The notes beneath the pieces were generated by a model that saw only the letters and a program-made list of their open reading frames with translations, was not told the DNA's origin and did no database searches. From the NCBI RefSeq assembly GCF_000807855.2, contig NZ_JRYR02000002.1, forward strand, positions 1,331,429-1,395,428: a DNA stretch of 64,000 nt, written 5' to 3'. This document shows positions 49,527 through 61,611 of this stretch, piece after piece (positions within the stretch are counted from its first letter, which is position 1; every line of letters begins with the position of its first letter). A program made the position numbers and the translations under genes. Source of the DNA: Flammeovirga pacifica. GTDB lineage: Bacteria; Bacteroidota; Bacteroidia; Cytophagales; Flammeovirgaceae.

Positions 49527-51482
49527 TTATTTTTCTTCTGCTCTATAGTTCACGTCAGTGAAGACAAATCGTCCACTACACATACCCCATTCTACTCCTT
49601 CAACAAATTCTTCTTCATAGTAAGATTTGTATCTGAAAGCCAATGTAAATTTAGTTTCAGCAGTATAATCAGCTAAATCTAATTCACATCTTAACCACTT
49701 TTCATAAGCTCCAATAGAAGGATCTTTTTTACCTTCAGGATCTTCTCCTAAATTATTACCAGGATAAGGTGTTCCAGTATATTCAGTTCCAGTACCTTCA
49801 ATAGTAAATTTGATCTTATCATTTACTTGTGTCCATTCTGTAGTTGTTACATCACCAGTGTAATCTGAAGTGATGTAAATTTCAATATCAGCTGGAGCAC
49901 TTCCGTCAGGTAAATACAACACTAAGTCATTTTTATACCAGAAGATGGCTTTTGTATCATATCCTGGAGAATCATATTGTGTCAAGTTTTGAGCATCCAT
50001 TACCATCCAAGAATCTTGCAACGGACTTCTTGTTGGTTCATAAACTAGATTATGCATCACAGTAGAGTGTCCTTTAGCAACACCTGCTGGTCTTTCGGCA
50101 TCAGCAAAATCGTGTGTTGGTTTCTTTTTAGTTTTCCAGAATAAGCCATCACCAACACCCCCTCTTACAGGTGCATTAATTGTAAATCCGTCTTTGTTTA
50201 CCATTGATGGATAGAAGAAATTAAATACAGTTTTTGGTAATGTAACCGCTGTTTTCGAAAGAACTACTCTTATTTTATTTTCAAATAATCTTTCCTCATA
50301 ACTCACTAAACTTGTTACTTTAACAACAGGATATAAGTCTAATTGATCTACATCTAATGTATATGCAGGGTTGATAGAAATCTCACCTGTTTGCTCATCA
50401 ATTACTAATTTATCACCTTCCGTTTCTAAAGAGAATGTAACACTTGGATTACCTGAAGAAACGTCTGCATCTGTAGTTTTCATTCCTCCACCAGCAACTA
50501 AGTTTTGTGCATATGGCATGTAAATTAATGCAGGAGGTAAAAGAGGTCCTGCATTTAAGATCAGTCTCTCAGATGAAATAACTATAGTCAACATATCTTC
50601 TTTTCCTTCGAAATCTACTTCTTCTTCGGTAACATTACTGATGACTTTAATAGATGGAGTAAAAGCTACGTTTTTAGTAATTGTAAATTCAGGATTTAAA
50701 GAAATCTCACCTGTTTCTCCATTAATTATCACTTTATCTGTATCCGATGTTAATTCAAATCTAACATCATAACTAGGTACATCTTTAGGGAATCTTAAAG
50801 TTGGAGTAACTGTCTTATCGTCTGTTCCAATAACTAAGTTTTGTTGCACTGGCTCGTACGTAATACCAATAGGTAAAAGAGGCATTACATTTAAATGAAA
50901 AGCATCTCTAAATACCTGAGTATTTTCATCACTATCTGTAATTGGTGTAACTGCTAAAGTGAAATGATAATCTCCTTCACCAAACATATTACCATCTGCG
51001 ATAGTAATTTTACCTGCTTCATTAGGGTTCATTAGTGGAGTATCATGGAAAGTAGTATCATATAATGTAACAATTACAGGGTTTCCGTCATCATCTAGAA
51101 CAGGATTTCCGTCTTTGTCTACTTTCTCTTTTTCACCAATTTCAGTGATTTCAACGGCAACTCTAATAGTATCCATAAAGGCACTTGATACCCCTACAGC
51201 ATCCAAATATTCTGGCGGCAATTCGCCATCCGCTTCACTTCTTACACTTACAATAGTAAAACCACATGGAACACCATCAGAATCCATAGTAGGAATAGAG
51301 GTAGTGATTGCACTATAAGCTCTAGCATTAACTATACTAGGGTAAGATAAATTTCTTACCGTAATATTGGAAGGTAAACCAGTACTTTCCATAAATGATG
51401 TCCTTTCACAACTCATTGTGAATACAAAAGACATCAGGATCATTATCCAGAAGTTAAGTTTTTGTTTATTCATAATTCTCAT
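49527..51482 (-). CDS. Surface glycan-binding-type lipoprotein upstream of SusC
   Basis: 651 residues; lipobox TMSC (Cys25 from the first ATG; a second ATG three codons later is also possible). After a Ser/Thr-rich start (NLSYPSIVNARAYSAI) there are at least two copies of an Ig-like repeat marked by LVIGTDDKTVTPTLRF or LVAGGGMKTTDADVS and the shared core KVIINGETGEISLNPEF / KLVIDEQTGEISINPAY. The last ~230 residues form a different beta-rich domain with many aromatics (FWKTKKKPTHDF, WMVMDAQNL, EWGMCSGRFVF). The context, first gene of the SusCD operon, suggests a surface glycan-binding protein; I do not recognise a named family with certainty (DUF4958-like repeats possible). Confidence 0.8.
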   Translation of the reverse strand: MRIMNKQKLNFWIMILMSFVFTMSCERTSFMESTGLPSNITVRNLSYPSIVNARAYSAITTSIPTMDSDGVPCGFTIVSVRSEADGELPPEYLDAVGVSSAFMDTIRVAVEITEIGEKEKVDKDGNPVLDDDGNPVIVTLYDTTFHDTPLMNPNEAGKITIADGNMFGEGDYHFTLAVTPITDSDENTQVFRDAFHLNVMPLLPIGITYEPVQQNLVIGTDDKTVTPTLRFPKDVPSYDVRFELTSDTDKVIINGETGEISLNPEFTITKNVAFTPSIKVISNVTEEEVDFEGKEDMLTIVISSERLILNAGPLLPPALIYMPYAQNLVAGGGMKTTDADVSSGNPSVTFSLETEGDKLVIDEQTGEISINPAYTLDVDQLDLYPVVKVTSLVSYEERLFENKIRVVLSKTAVTLPKTVFNFFYPSMVNKDGFTINAPVRGGVGDGLFWKTKKKPTHDFADAERPAGVAKGHSTVMHNLVYEPTRSPLQDSWMVMDAQNLTQYDSPGYDTKAIFWYKNDLVLYLPDGSAPADIEIYITSDYTGDVTTTEWTQVNDKIKFTIEGTGTEYTGTPYPGNNLGEDPEGKKDPSIGAYEKWLRCELDLADYTAETKFTLAFRYKSYYEEEFVEGVEWGMCSGRFVFTDVNYRAEEK

Positions 51483-52147
51483 TAATTCAAATTATTTCAT
51501 ACTTAAGCAGATTGACTATTTATTAGCAAGCTGCTTTGTTTACTTTATTGTAAAAAAAATTTCGTGTCAGATTAAAGAGTAAATATTATGTCATGTAGTT
51601 TTTATTAAAAAATATATAATCTGTTTATCAGTAAGATCTCTTAAGGGCCCGTATTAAAATTCCTTACTTTATGACTACAATTTTAACATTCAATAATATT
51701 TTCAGCTGTCAGTATTTTATTTAAAAAGGACATATAATTTAAATGTATATTAAACACTAATTTTTGTCAGATTTATGTTCATCACATGTCTTTTTAAATT
51801 AATTTTCTAACACTGTTCGAGTAGCATTTTTTGATATTATTCACAATAGATAATCAAAACATAGAATAATAAAGAGAAAGACCCCTACTACAAGGCTGCT
51901 CCAGATGACCTTCTCTTTTATGCTATTTTTTATTAGAGTTTTCTTCATATGAGATTCATTTGAAGGTTTTACATATTAAACTATAGTTATTGATGGCTCT
52001 CTATTAAATAGTTTTAATGTGAGACTTTTATCAATTACTATAACTCTAATTTAGCTAGTTAGAAGAAGTTAAATAGAAGCGTTTTCGTGTTTAATTAACA
52101 GAAATTAATCTGTGCTATGATTGTCGAAAAAATATCAATTCATAGCT
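51483..52147. other. Long leader/promoter region of the SusCD operon
   Basis: About 665 bases between the HTCS terminator and the first gene of the SusCD operon. There is no believable ORF. It contains a potential stem AAAGAGAA (51871-51878) with TTCTCTTT (51911-51918), and two GTCAG-containing boxes (near 51557-51573 and 51762-51776). It should hold the HTCS-controlled promoter, but I cannot locate it exactly. Confidence 0.5.
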
Positions 52148-52196
52148 AAAAAAATAAGAGAGGCTATTCCTATCTAAAGATAAGAATACCTCTCTT
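52148..52196 (-). terminator. Intrinsic terminator of the HTCS gene
   Basis: AAGAGAGG (52156-52163) pairs with CCTCTCTT (52189-52196), extended by TATTC/GAATA and TATCT/AGATA. The A-run at 52148-52154 gives the U-tract on the minus transcript just after the HTCS stop. Confidence 0.82.
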
Positions 52197-52201
52197 TCAT
52201 G

Positions 52202-55200
52202 TTATACTACTGCAGACTTAGCGTCTTTAGTGTATTCTTTTGGTGACATGCCATACATTTCTTTAAAACTCTTAGAAAAATAAGAGCGGTGTGTAAAGCC
52301 TACCATGTACATTACATCAGAAACATTGTATTCTCCATTTTTTAATAATTGCCCCGCCTTTTTCAGACGAACGGTTCTGATAAATTCATTCACTGTCATT
52401 CCAGTCATAGATTTTATCTTTCTGTAAAGGTTAGTTTGCCCCATACCTATACACTCACCTAACGATTTTACGTTAAATTCTGAATTATCAATGTTCTTTT
52501 CGATTTCTTGCATCACCTCATTTAAGAATTTTTCTTCGAATGAAGGCATTGTATTTTCTTCATTTTCTACTCCAAATTCTCTTTTTATTCTTTCGTTGAG
52601 CTTAGTTCTTTGATGAATTATGTTCTGCACTCTTACACGTAGGTATTCTACATTAAAAGGTTTTGAAATATAATCATCTGCTCCTTTTTCAATCCCTTCC
52701 ATTTTATTTTCCATTCCTCCTTTGGCAGTAAGAATAATAACAGGAATATGATTGGTAAGAATATTACTTTTTAGTTTGTTACAAAGCTCGATACCATTCA
52801 TTTCGGGCATCATCCAGTCAGAAATAATTAAATCCGGCATTTGCTTTTTCGCTTTGTCCCAACCCTCTTTACCGTTGTTTGCAGTAACTACTTGATATTT
52901 TGATTCAAAACAATGCACTAAGAATTCTTGCATGTCTCGATCATCTTCTATAATTAATAATTTTGGTTGTGTATTGTCAGATTCTTCCTCAATAGAAGTC
53001 ATTTCTTCCTCTACACTCATTGAAGTTTCTACATCTTCGATTATTTCTTCTGTTGGTGTATCTTCTTCTTGATGGATTAAAGGAAGATAAACCGTAAACT
53101 CAGATCCTTTTCCTTCTTCACTTTTTAAATCAATCCATCCAGAATGCATTTTTACATAATCATTCACTAAAGATAAACCGATACCAGTACCTTGCTGACC
53201 AATAAAATTATTCATTTTAACGTTCACAAAACGCTCAAAAATCTGATCTTGGTTTTCTTTCGAAATACCCAACCCTGAATCTATGATTGTTATTCTTTGA
53301 TAAGTTGCTATTTGACCATCTTGTAGCGGATTTTTGACTTTAACTTGATCTAACTTTAATTTAATTTCTCCATTATCAGGAGTATATTTCAAAGCATTTG
53401 TGACAAGGTTATAGATCACCTTCTCCATCTTTTCAAAATCAAAAAGTATCAACGACTCTTTTTGATCGGTGTAGAAGTTTAAATTAATACTACGTTGAAG
53501 TGCCGCATCCATGAAGTCATGCATAATACTGCGTGATAATTTCACAATATCATTACTACTTAAAGATAATTTCTCACCACCTTGATCTATTTTTCTTAAG
53601 TCAAGTACTTGATTTACTAGACGACTTAAACGATCTGTATTTCTAGTGATGATATTCAATAAGTTTAATTTCTGTCTATCGTCTTCCAATGCTTTTAATT
53701 CTTCTAAAGGAGACGAAATTAATGTCAGTGGTGTTCTAAGTTCATGAGATACATTGGTAAAGAACTTCATTTTCATAGAGTGTACCTCATCACTTTGTTC
53801 TCTTTTTACTTTTTCTAGCTCAAATTTGTTTTGAAAATTGATATTAGAAACTGTCAACTTATGTGCAAGATAGAAAAGACCACAAAGGAAAATAAAATAA
53901 AACAATTTCGCCCACCATGTAGCCCAAAGTGGAGGGTTGACTTCAACATTAATCTTTGTGATATTATCAGAATAGTTGCCAAAACTATCTGTTACTTGAA
54001 TCATAAATGTATAATTTCCAGGCTTTACTTTCACATAAGAAATTTCATTTCTATTGCCCGCAATTACTTGCCAATCATCTTCTAACCCTTCTAATTTTAC
54101 TTTATAGAATAAGTTATCGTCTTTTCTAAAATCTAAGGTCGAAAAATTAAATGTAAAACTGTTTTCTTCGTGTGATAGTGTTAATTTTTTCAGCTCATCA
54201 AAAGGCTTATCAAACATCACTCTTTCATTATATGTTTGATTTTGATAAATCTTTGTATTCAAAATTTTAATACCTGTAAGGAGAACATTTGAAGGTTTAG
54301 CCTCTATGTTTACCTCTCCGTAATTAAAATTGACAAAACCATTTTCTCCACCTAAATAAATTCTATCATTTTGCACTCCAACTGCATATTGATTATATGA
54401 ATTCAAGCCTGTTAATCGAGAAGAGTAAATCACCTCTGATTGATCGCCTAAATTATATTTAATTAATTTAGAATGAGTAGTATACCATAAATCATTATTT
54501 TTTCTTACACAACTTTTGATTGGGGTAGCAGATGTTAAGATCAAATCATACTCTTTTGTAGAAACATTATAGTTGTAAAGGTTTTTTCCTATTAGGATAA
54601 AGATAGAGCCATCCTCATTAAAAAGTACCTGATTTAAATAGTGATTTTTTTTCCCTTCAGGTTTTTGAATATGTGTGATAGAACCTGTATTGGTATTAAA
54701 AATATCTGCACCATTGCCGGTTAATACCCAAGGCGAATTATTATTGTTAAAGATAACATCTACAATAAAATTACCTGATATAGAATTTTTATTGGTGGGG
54801 TCATGTGTGAAATTTTTAAAAGCCAGTTGGTGGTTTCCCAATTGATTTATTTTATAAAGTCCCTTCATACCACCCAACCAAATATCGCCGTCTTTACTTT
54901 CAGATATCGAAAATAGATAATCCGTCTGTAACGCATCTTCCTTCCCTATATCAGCAACATAAGCATAGATTTTACCTGTTTTATGATCAATAAAATTTAA
55001 ACCTCCAGGAGTTGCCACCCAAATGTTCTGATTACGGTCGATAAGAATATCTTTGACATCACTATGTAAGATCTGAGGTACCTGAAAATTAATGTATTTA
55101 TCTAGTTTTTTATCATACTTGATAAGACCCTTTTTTATAGTTCCCAACCAAATATCTCCATTTTCTGCAAAAGCAAAACTTTTAACGGTTGTACCCATTT

Positions 55201-56248
55201 TTAAAAATGCTTCTGAATGAGGTAGACGATTTGTCAAAAAAGTGTCATTTTTAATTTCAATCTTATCAATTCCATTGTTTGTACCTAACCAAACAATACC
55301 ATTTTTATCTTTATAGATTTTAAAAATCAGATCATCAGAAATAGAAAAATGGTTTTGATAACTAGCATAAAATCTTTCAAACTTTTGAGTTTTCACATCA
55401 AAAATGTTTAAACCATTCCCAGTACCAATCCAAATTTCATCGTCACTAACTCTACAAATAGACTTCACTACATTGTTGGTAAGGCTATGTTCATTTTTAG
55501 AGTAGGTATATTTTTTAAACGTCTTTAATCTTCTATCAAAAAAAGCTAAACCCGTTTCGGTGCCAATTATTAAAAATTGATCGTCATTTTTATCATAAGG
55601 AATGATGTCTAAAATTAGGTTGTTCTTTTTATGTAATTCATTTTCCTTTTGAATTCTATATTTAGAAAAGCGTTCATTTTTTCTATCAAAAAAGTTCAGT
55701 TGGTCGTGTGTTCCAATCCATAAATTCCCTTCAGTGTCTTCATAAACAGTTCTAATGATATTACTGCTTAAGCCGTTCTCTAACCCTGGGATTTTTTGAT
55801 AATTTTTAATCTCTTCAGTTTTCGGGTTAATGAGGCAAAAACCTAGATTCGAAGCGAAGAACATTTCGCCAGATTTTAACTTTTTGATATTAAATGCCGT
55901 GAAGTTTTCTATAGGCAAATCGATATTCTCAAAAGTATCTTGTGCATAATTATATTTAAGAAGAGCTCTAAAAGATGTAATCCAAATATTACCTTCTTCA
56001 TCCAATTCTAAAGCACAAATATTCTTTTCCGAAAGATATTTTTTGTATTCATATCCATCATAACGATATAAACCTTTGGTAGTACCAAACCATAAATAGC
56101 CCTTATCATCTTCTAAAAAGCATCTTACTCTTTTAGATAGAATGTTGTCGTCAGATAAATCGACATGCGAAAATTCCAAATTTCTTTGATCGGAATATGC
56201 ATTTAGACTAATAGTTAATAAGAAGAACAGTATGTAGTATAATTTCAT
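52202..56248 (-). CDS. Hybrid two-component system sensor-regulator (HTCS)
   Basis: 1348 residues: signal peptide (to NAYSD), a two-propeller periplasmic sensor made of ~14 Reg_prop repeats (signature GNLWIGTHDQLNFFD, DIWLGTIKKGLIKYD) to about residue 690, a Y_Y_Y domain (KPGNYTFMIQVTDSFGNYSD), a transmembrane helix (about 777-799), HisKA with His835 (NVSHELRTP), a HATPase domain (NALKYTPDNG, DSGLGIS, GTGIGLSLV), a receiver with Asp1144 (LLIIEDDRD, DLIISDWMMPEMNG) and a C-terminal AraC-type HTH (about 1236-1340; SPKEYTKDAK at the end). It binds an imported oligosaccharide in the periplasm and activates the locus. It is transcribed toward the SusCD operon but separated by a terminator and ~665 bases. 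Confidence 0.95.
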   Translation of the reverse strand: MKLYYILFFLLTISLNAYSDQRNLEFSHVDLSDDNILSKRVRCFLEDDKGYLWFGTTKGLYRYDGYEYKKYLSEKNICALELDEEGNIWITSFRALLKYNYAQDTFENIDLPIENFTAFNIKKLKSGEMFFASNLGFCLINPKTEEIKNYQKIPGLENGLSSNIIRTVYEDTEGNLWIGTHDQLNFFDRKNERFSKYRIQKENELHKKNNLILDIIPYDKNDDQFLIIGTETGLAFFDRRLKTFKKYTYSKNEHSLTNNVVKSICRVSDDEIWIGTGNGLNIFDVKTQKFERFYASYQNHFSISDDLIFKIYKDKNGIVWLGTNNGIDKIEIKNDTFLTNRLPHSEAFLKMGTTVKSFAFAENGDIWLGTIKKGLIKYDKKLDKYINFQVPQILHSDVKDILIDRNQNIWVATPGGLNFIDHKTGKIYAYVADIGKEDALQTDYLFSISESKDGDIWLGGMKGLYKINQLGNHQLAFKNFTHDPTNKNSISGNFIVDVIFNNNNSPWVLTGNGADIFNTNTGSITHIQKPEGKKNHYLNQVLFNEDGSIFILIGKNLYNYNVSTKEYDLILTSATPIKSCVRKNNDLWYTTHSKLIKYNLGDQSEVIYSSRLTGLNSYNQYAVGVQNDRIYLGGENGFVNFNYGEVNIEAKPSNVLLTGIKILNTKIYQNQTYNERVMFDKPFDELKKLTLSHEENSFTFNFSTLDFRKDDNLFYKVKLEGLEDDWQVIAGNRNEISYVKVKPGNYTFMIQVTDSFGNYSDNITKINVEVNPPLWATWWAKLFYFIFLCGLFYLAHKLTVSNINFQNKFELEKVKREQSDEVHSMKMKFFTNVSHELRTPLTLISSPLEELKALEDDRQKLNLLNIITRNTDRLSRLVNQVLDLRKIDQGGEKLSLSSNDIVKLSRSIMHDFMDAALQRSINLNFYTDQKESLILFDFEKMEKVIYNLVTNALKYTPDNGEIKLKLDQVKVKNPLQDGQIATYQRITIIDSGLGISKENQDQIFERFVNVKMNNFIGQQGTGIGLSLVNDYVKMHSGWIDLKSEEGKGSEFTVYLPLIHQEEDTPTEEIIEDVETSMSVEEEMTSIEEESDNTQPKLLIIEDDRDMQEFLVHCFESKYQVVTANNGKEGWDKAKKQMPDLIISDWMMPEMNGIELCNKLKSNILTNHIPVIILTAKGGMENKMEGIEKGADDYISKPFNVEYLRVRVQNIIHQRTKLNERIKREFGVENEENTMPSFEEKFLNEVMQEIEKNIDNSEFNVKSLGECIGMGQTNLYRKIKSMTGMTVNEFIRTVRLKKAGQLLKNGEYNVSDVMYMVGFTHRSYFSKSFKEMYGMSPKEYTKDAKSAVV

Positions 56249-56746
56249 TTCATGTAAATAAATAATAAGTAAGTCAACATCAGATAGATTAAAAAATAAT
56301 CATTTCCTTAGAAAATGGACAATCCTAAAAAATGTATTTTGAACACTTGAAAGTACCAAAAAGTTAAATTTTAACAAAATAACAAAGTAAAATAAATCTT
56401 TAAATAGTGCCATTTTTTACCATTTGGTAATTTTTATTCTAATCTGATGTACCTAATTATCGGTTGTCAATTTATTTTGCTGATTATGTCAACTCCTCCT
56501 ATGTTAATTTGAACATATTGCTCTATGTGTATTTTGTGTTAATCATATTCATACCCAAAGTGTATAACATAAAAAAGAGTGTCTCATTTATATCAATCAT
56601 AGATTTTATGTCTATTTAAAATCCATGAAATTGTTATAATAAATGTAAAACACTATCGGGAAACACCTGTAAGGACACTCTTCAAAAACTAACACGAATT
56701 ATGAGCACGAATTTGTGTTATTATTGTCATTTTTGTGTTAAAGCAC
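56249..56746. other. HTCS upstream region with TTTGTGTTA repeats
   Basis: About 500 bases carrying the minus-strand HTCS promoter. TTTGTGTTA occurs three times in plus orientation (starting near 56533, 56712 and 56732), the last two exactly 20 bases apart. AAGAGTGTC (56575-56583) and GACACTCTT (56674-56682) form a 9-base inverted repeat about 90 bases apart. No ORF is seen. Confidence 0.45.
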
Positions 56747-56781
56747 AAAACCCCTATATTTTTGGTAAATATAGGGGTTTT
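56747..56781. terminator. Perfect 15-bp hairpin, terminator of second GH2 gene
   Basis: AAAACCCCTATATTT (56747-56761) is fully complementary to AAATATAGGGGTTTT (56767-56781). A/T ends make it work in both directions; it lies 20 bases after the GH2 stop codon. Confidence 0.8.
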
Positions 56782-56801
56782 ATCACTCGTTAATAAGGAT
56801 T

Positions 56802-59912
<3,111 letters not shown>

Positions 59913-60023
59913 TTATCATTTCAAATTCAAAGGCAATGTAATTATTGGATTTCATATATGAGTGTGTATATCGTTTATTTACTATCTTCTATTATATATG
60001 ACTAATTAATGCCCTACTTTGAT

Positions 60024-60041
60024 GAATTTGTGTCAAAATTA
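60024..60041. promoter_or_regulatory. Possible divergent -7 promoter pair
   Basis: TGAATTTG (60024-60031, plus) and CAAAATTA (60034-60041, that is TAATTTTG on the minus strand) both approximate TAnnTTTG and are placed back to back between the divergent GH2 and sulfatase genes. The minus copy fits the consensus exactly; the plus copy has one mismatch. Confidence 0.35.
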
Positions 60042-60183
60042 TCGATCAATCCTATTAAAAACGACGAATATCAACATCCTTTACAATTAATTGACTGATA
60101 TATGCTCCTTACCTTTTAAACTCTATTCTAAATTTACATATAAAATATTATCGACTACTTATCAACATAACCAACATTGAATT

Positions 60184-61608
60184 ATGAAATTATTACTTCT
60201 GACATTTTTAATTCTGAATTTTTCACTGCTCTCTTTTGCACAAGAGAAGCCCAATATCTTATTTATCGCCTTTGATGATTTAAGACCTCAGATTGGAGCT
60301 TATGGAGAGCCAGAACCTATCACTCCGAATATCGATGCATTGGCGGATCAAGCAGTTCAGTTCAATAGAGCATATGTCAACTATCCACTTTGTCATCCTT
60401 CTAGAGCTGCCTTACTTACAGGAATACGTTTTGATAATAAAAGACTAGTGAAAGGGAAAAAGCAATTTGAAGCAAAAATTGCGGTTCAAGATACTTGGCC
60501 TAGAGTACTTAGAGAAAATGGTTATTGGACGGCCACTCGAGGAAAACTCTATCATGGTAAAGTTCCTGCCAATGATAAAGATGCTTGGGATATTGCCGGT
60601 AAATTTTGGAAAGGTGATTTTCACGATGGAGGACCAGAAATTGAAAAAAGAATTGTGGAGATTGGTGGTCGTCAGGATCAGATTGATATTTACCACGAGA
60701 AAGGAGCCGGACCAGGCTCACTTATGTACGCCTCTGTAGATGGAGAAGATAATATTTTAACAGATGGAAAAACAGCTAATGCGGTTATCAATTACATAAA
60801 AAATGATAGGGATAAAAATAAGCCTTTTATGATTTCATGTGGCTTTGCTCGTCCTCATATGCCTTGGGTAGCTCCTAAAAAATACTTCGATATGTATCCA
60901 GAGGATGCCGGAAAGTTGGCCTATGTTCCTGAAGGTGCTGATAGAGATTTAACCAAAGATCCTTATCAAGGTAGAAAAGGTTCTGAAATATGGAATGAGG
61001 GTGTGGATGATAAAACAGCTCAAAAATTAATTCGCGGCTATATGGCGAGTACTACATATGCTGATGCTCAAATGGGTAAAGTAATTCAGGCACTAAAAGA
61101 TGAAGGGCTTTATGATAATACAATCATTATTGTTTGGGGGGATCATGGTTACCACCTTACAGACCATGGCAAATGGAGAAAGAATACGGGATATCATGTA
61201 GCTTTGAGAAGTCCAATGATTATCAAATTACCACAATCTAAAGAGGGTAAACAAGTTGATAACGTGGTACAGAACATCGATTTGTATCCAACAATTATGG
61301 AATTAGCCGGTATCCAACCAAAAGAAGAAATCACTTTACATGGTAATAGTTTAGTGCCCTTATTAAATGGAAAAGATAAAAATTGGGAAGACATCACATA
61401 TACATGTGCTAAAGATAGCTATGGTGTAGTTACTGAAAAATATCGTTTTACAATTACTCCAGATGGCAAAAAATTTCTTTACGATCTATCTAAAGATCCT
61501 GAAGAGTGGAACAACTTAGCGAATGAAAAAAAGTATAAAAAACTGATCAAAGAATTCGAAGTGAAAATGAAACAAGTAGTTTGGAATACTCCTAATCAAA
61601 TCAACTAA
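60184..61608 (+). CDS. S1_7-like sulfatase
   Basis: 474 residues, signal peptide ending LSFAQ. It has the canonical CHPSR (Cys70), metal site NILFIAFDDLRPQ, GKLYHG, FARPHMPWVAPKKYF, and VWGDHGYHLTDHGKWRKNTG followed by LRSPMIIKLP, matching iduronate-2-sulfatase-related S1_7 enzymes. The usual LGEHG is LTDHG here, and a His replaces the Glu that commonly precedes the Arg-Pro segment, so the substrate may differ from classical S1_7. It heads a plus-strand operon and is followed 3 bases after its stop by a beta-helix gene, the same order as at 44462-41369. Confidence 0.92.
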   Translation: MKLLLLTFLILNFSLLSFAQEKPNILFIAFDDLRPQIGAYGEPEPITPNIDALADQAVQFNRAYVNYPLCHPSRAALLTGIRFDNKRLVKGKKQFEAKIAVQDTWPRVLRENGYWTATRGKLYHGKVPANDKDAWDIAGKFWKGDFHDGGPEIEKRIVEIGGRQDQIDIYHEKGAGPGSLMYASVDGEDNILTDGKTANAVINYIKNDRDKNKPFMISCGFARPHMPWVAPKKYFDMYPEDAGKLAYVPEGADRDLTKDPYQGRKGSEIWNEGVDDKTAQKLIRGYMASTTYADAQMGKVIQALKDEGLYDNTIIIVWGDHGYHLTDHGKWRKNTGYHVALRSPMIIKLPQSKEGKQVDNVVQNIDLYPTIMELAGIQPKEEITLHGNSLVPLLNGKDKNWEDITYTCAKDSYGVVTEKYRFTITPDGKKFLYDLSKDPEEWNNLANEKKYKKLIKEFEVKMKQVVWNTPNQIN

Positions 61609-61611
61609 ACA

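Noticed and set aside
51367-51582. Plus-strand frame across the start of the SusCD-operon lipoprotein
   Set aside because: It is the antisense shadow of the signal peptide region and its AT-rich upstream DNA.
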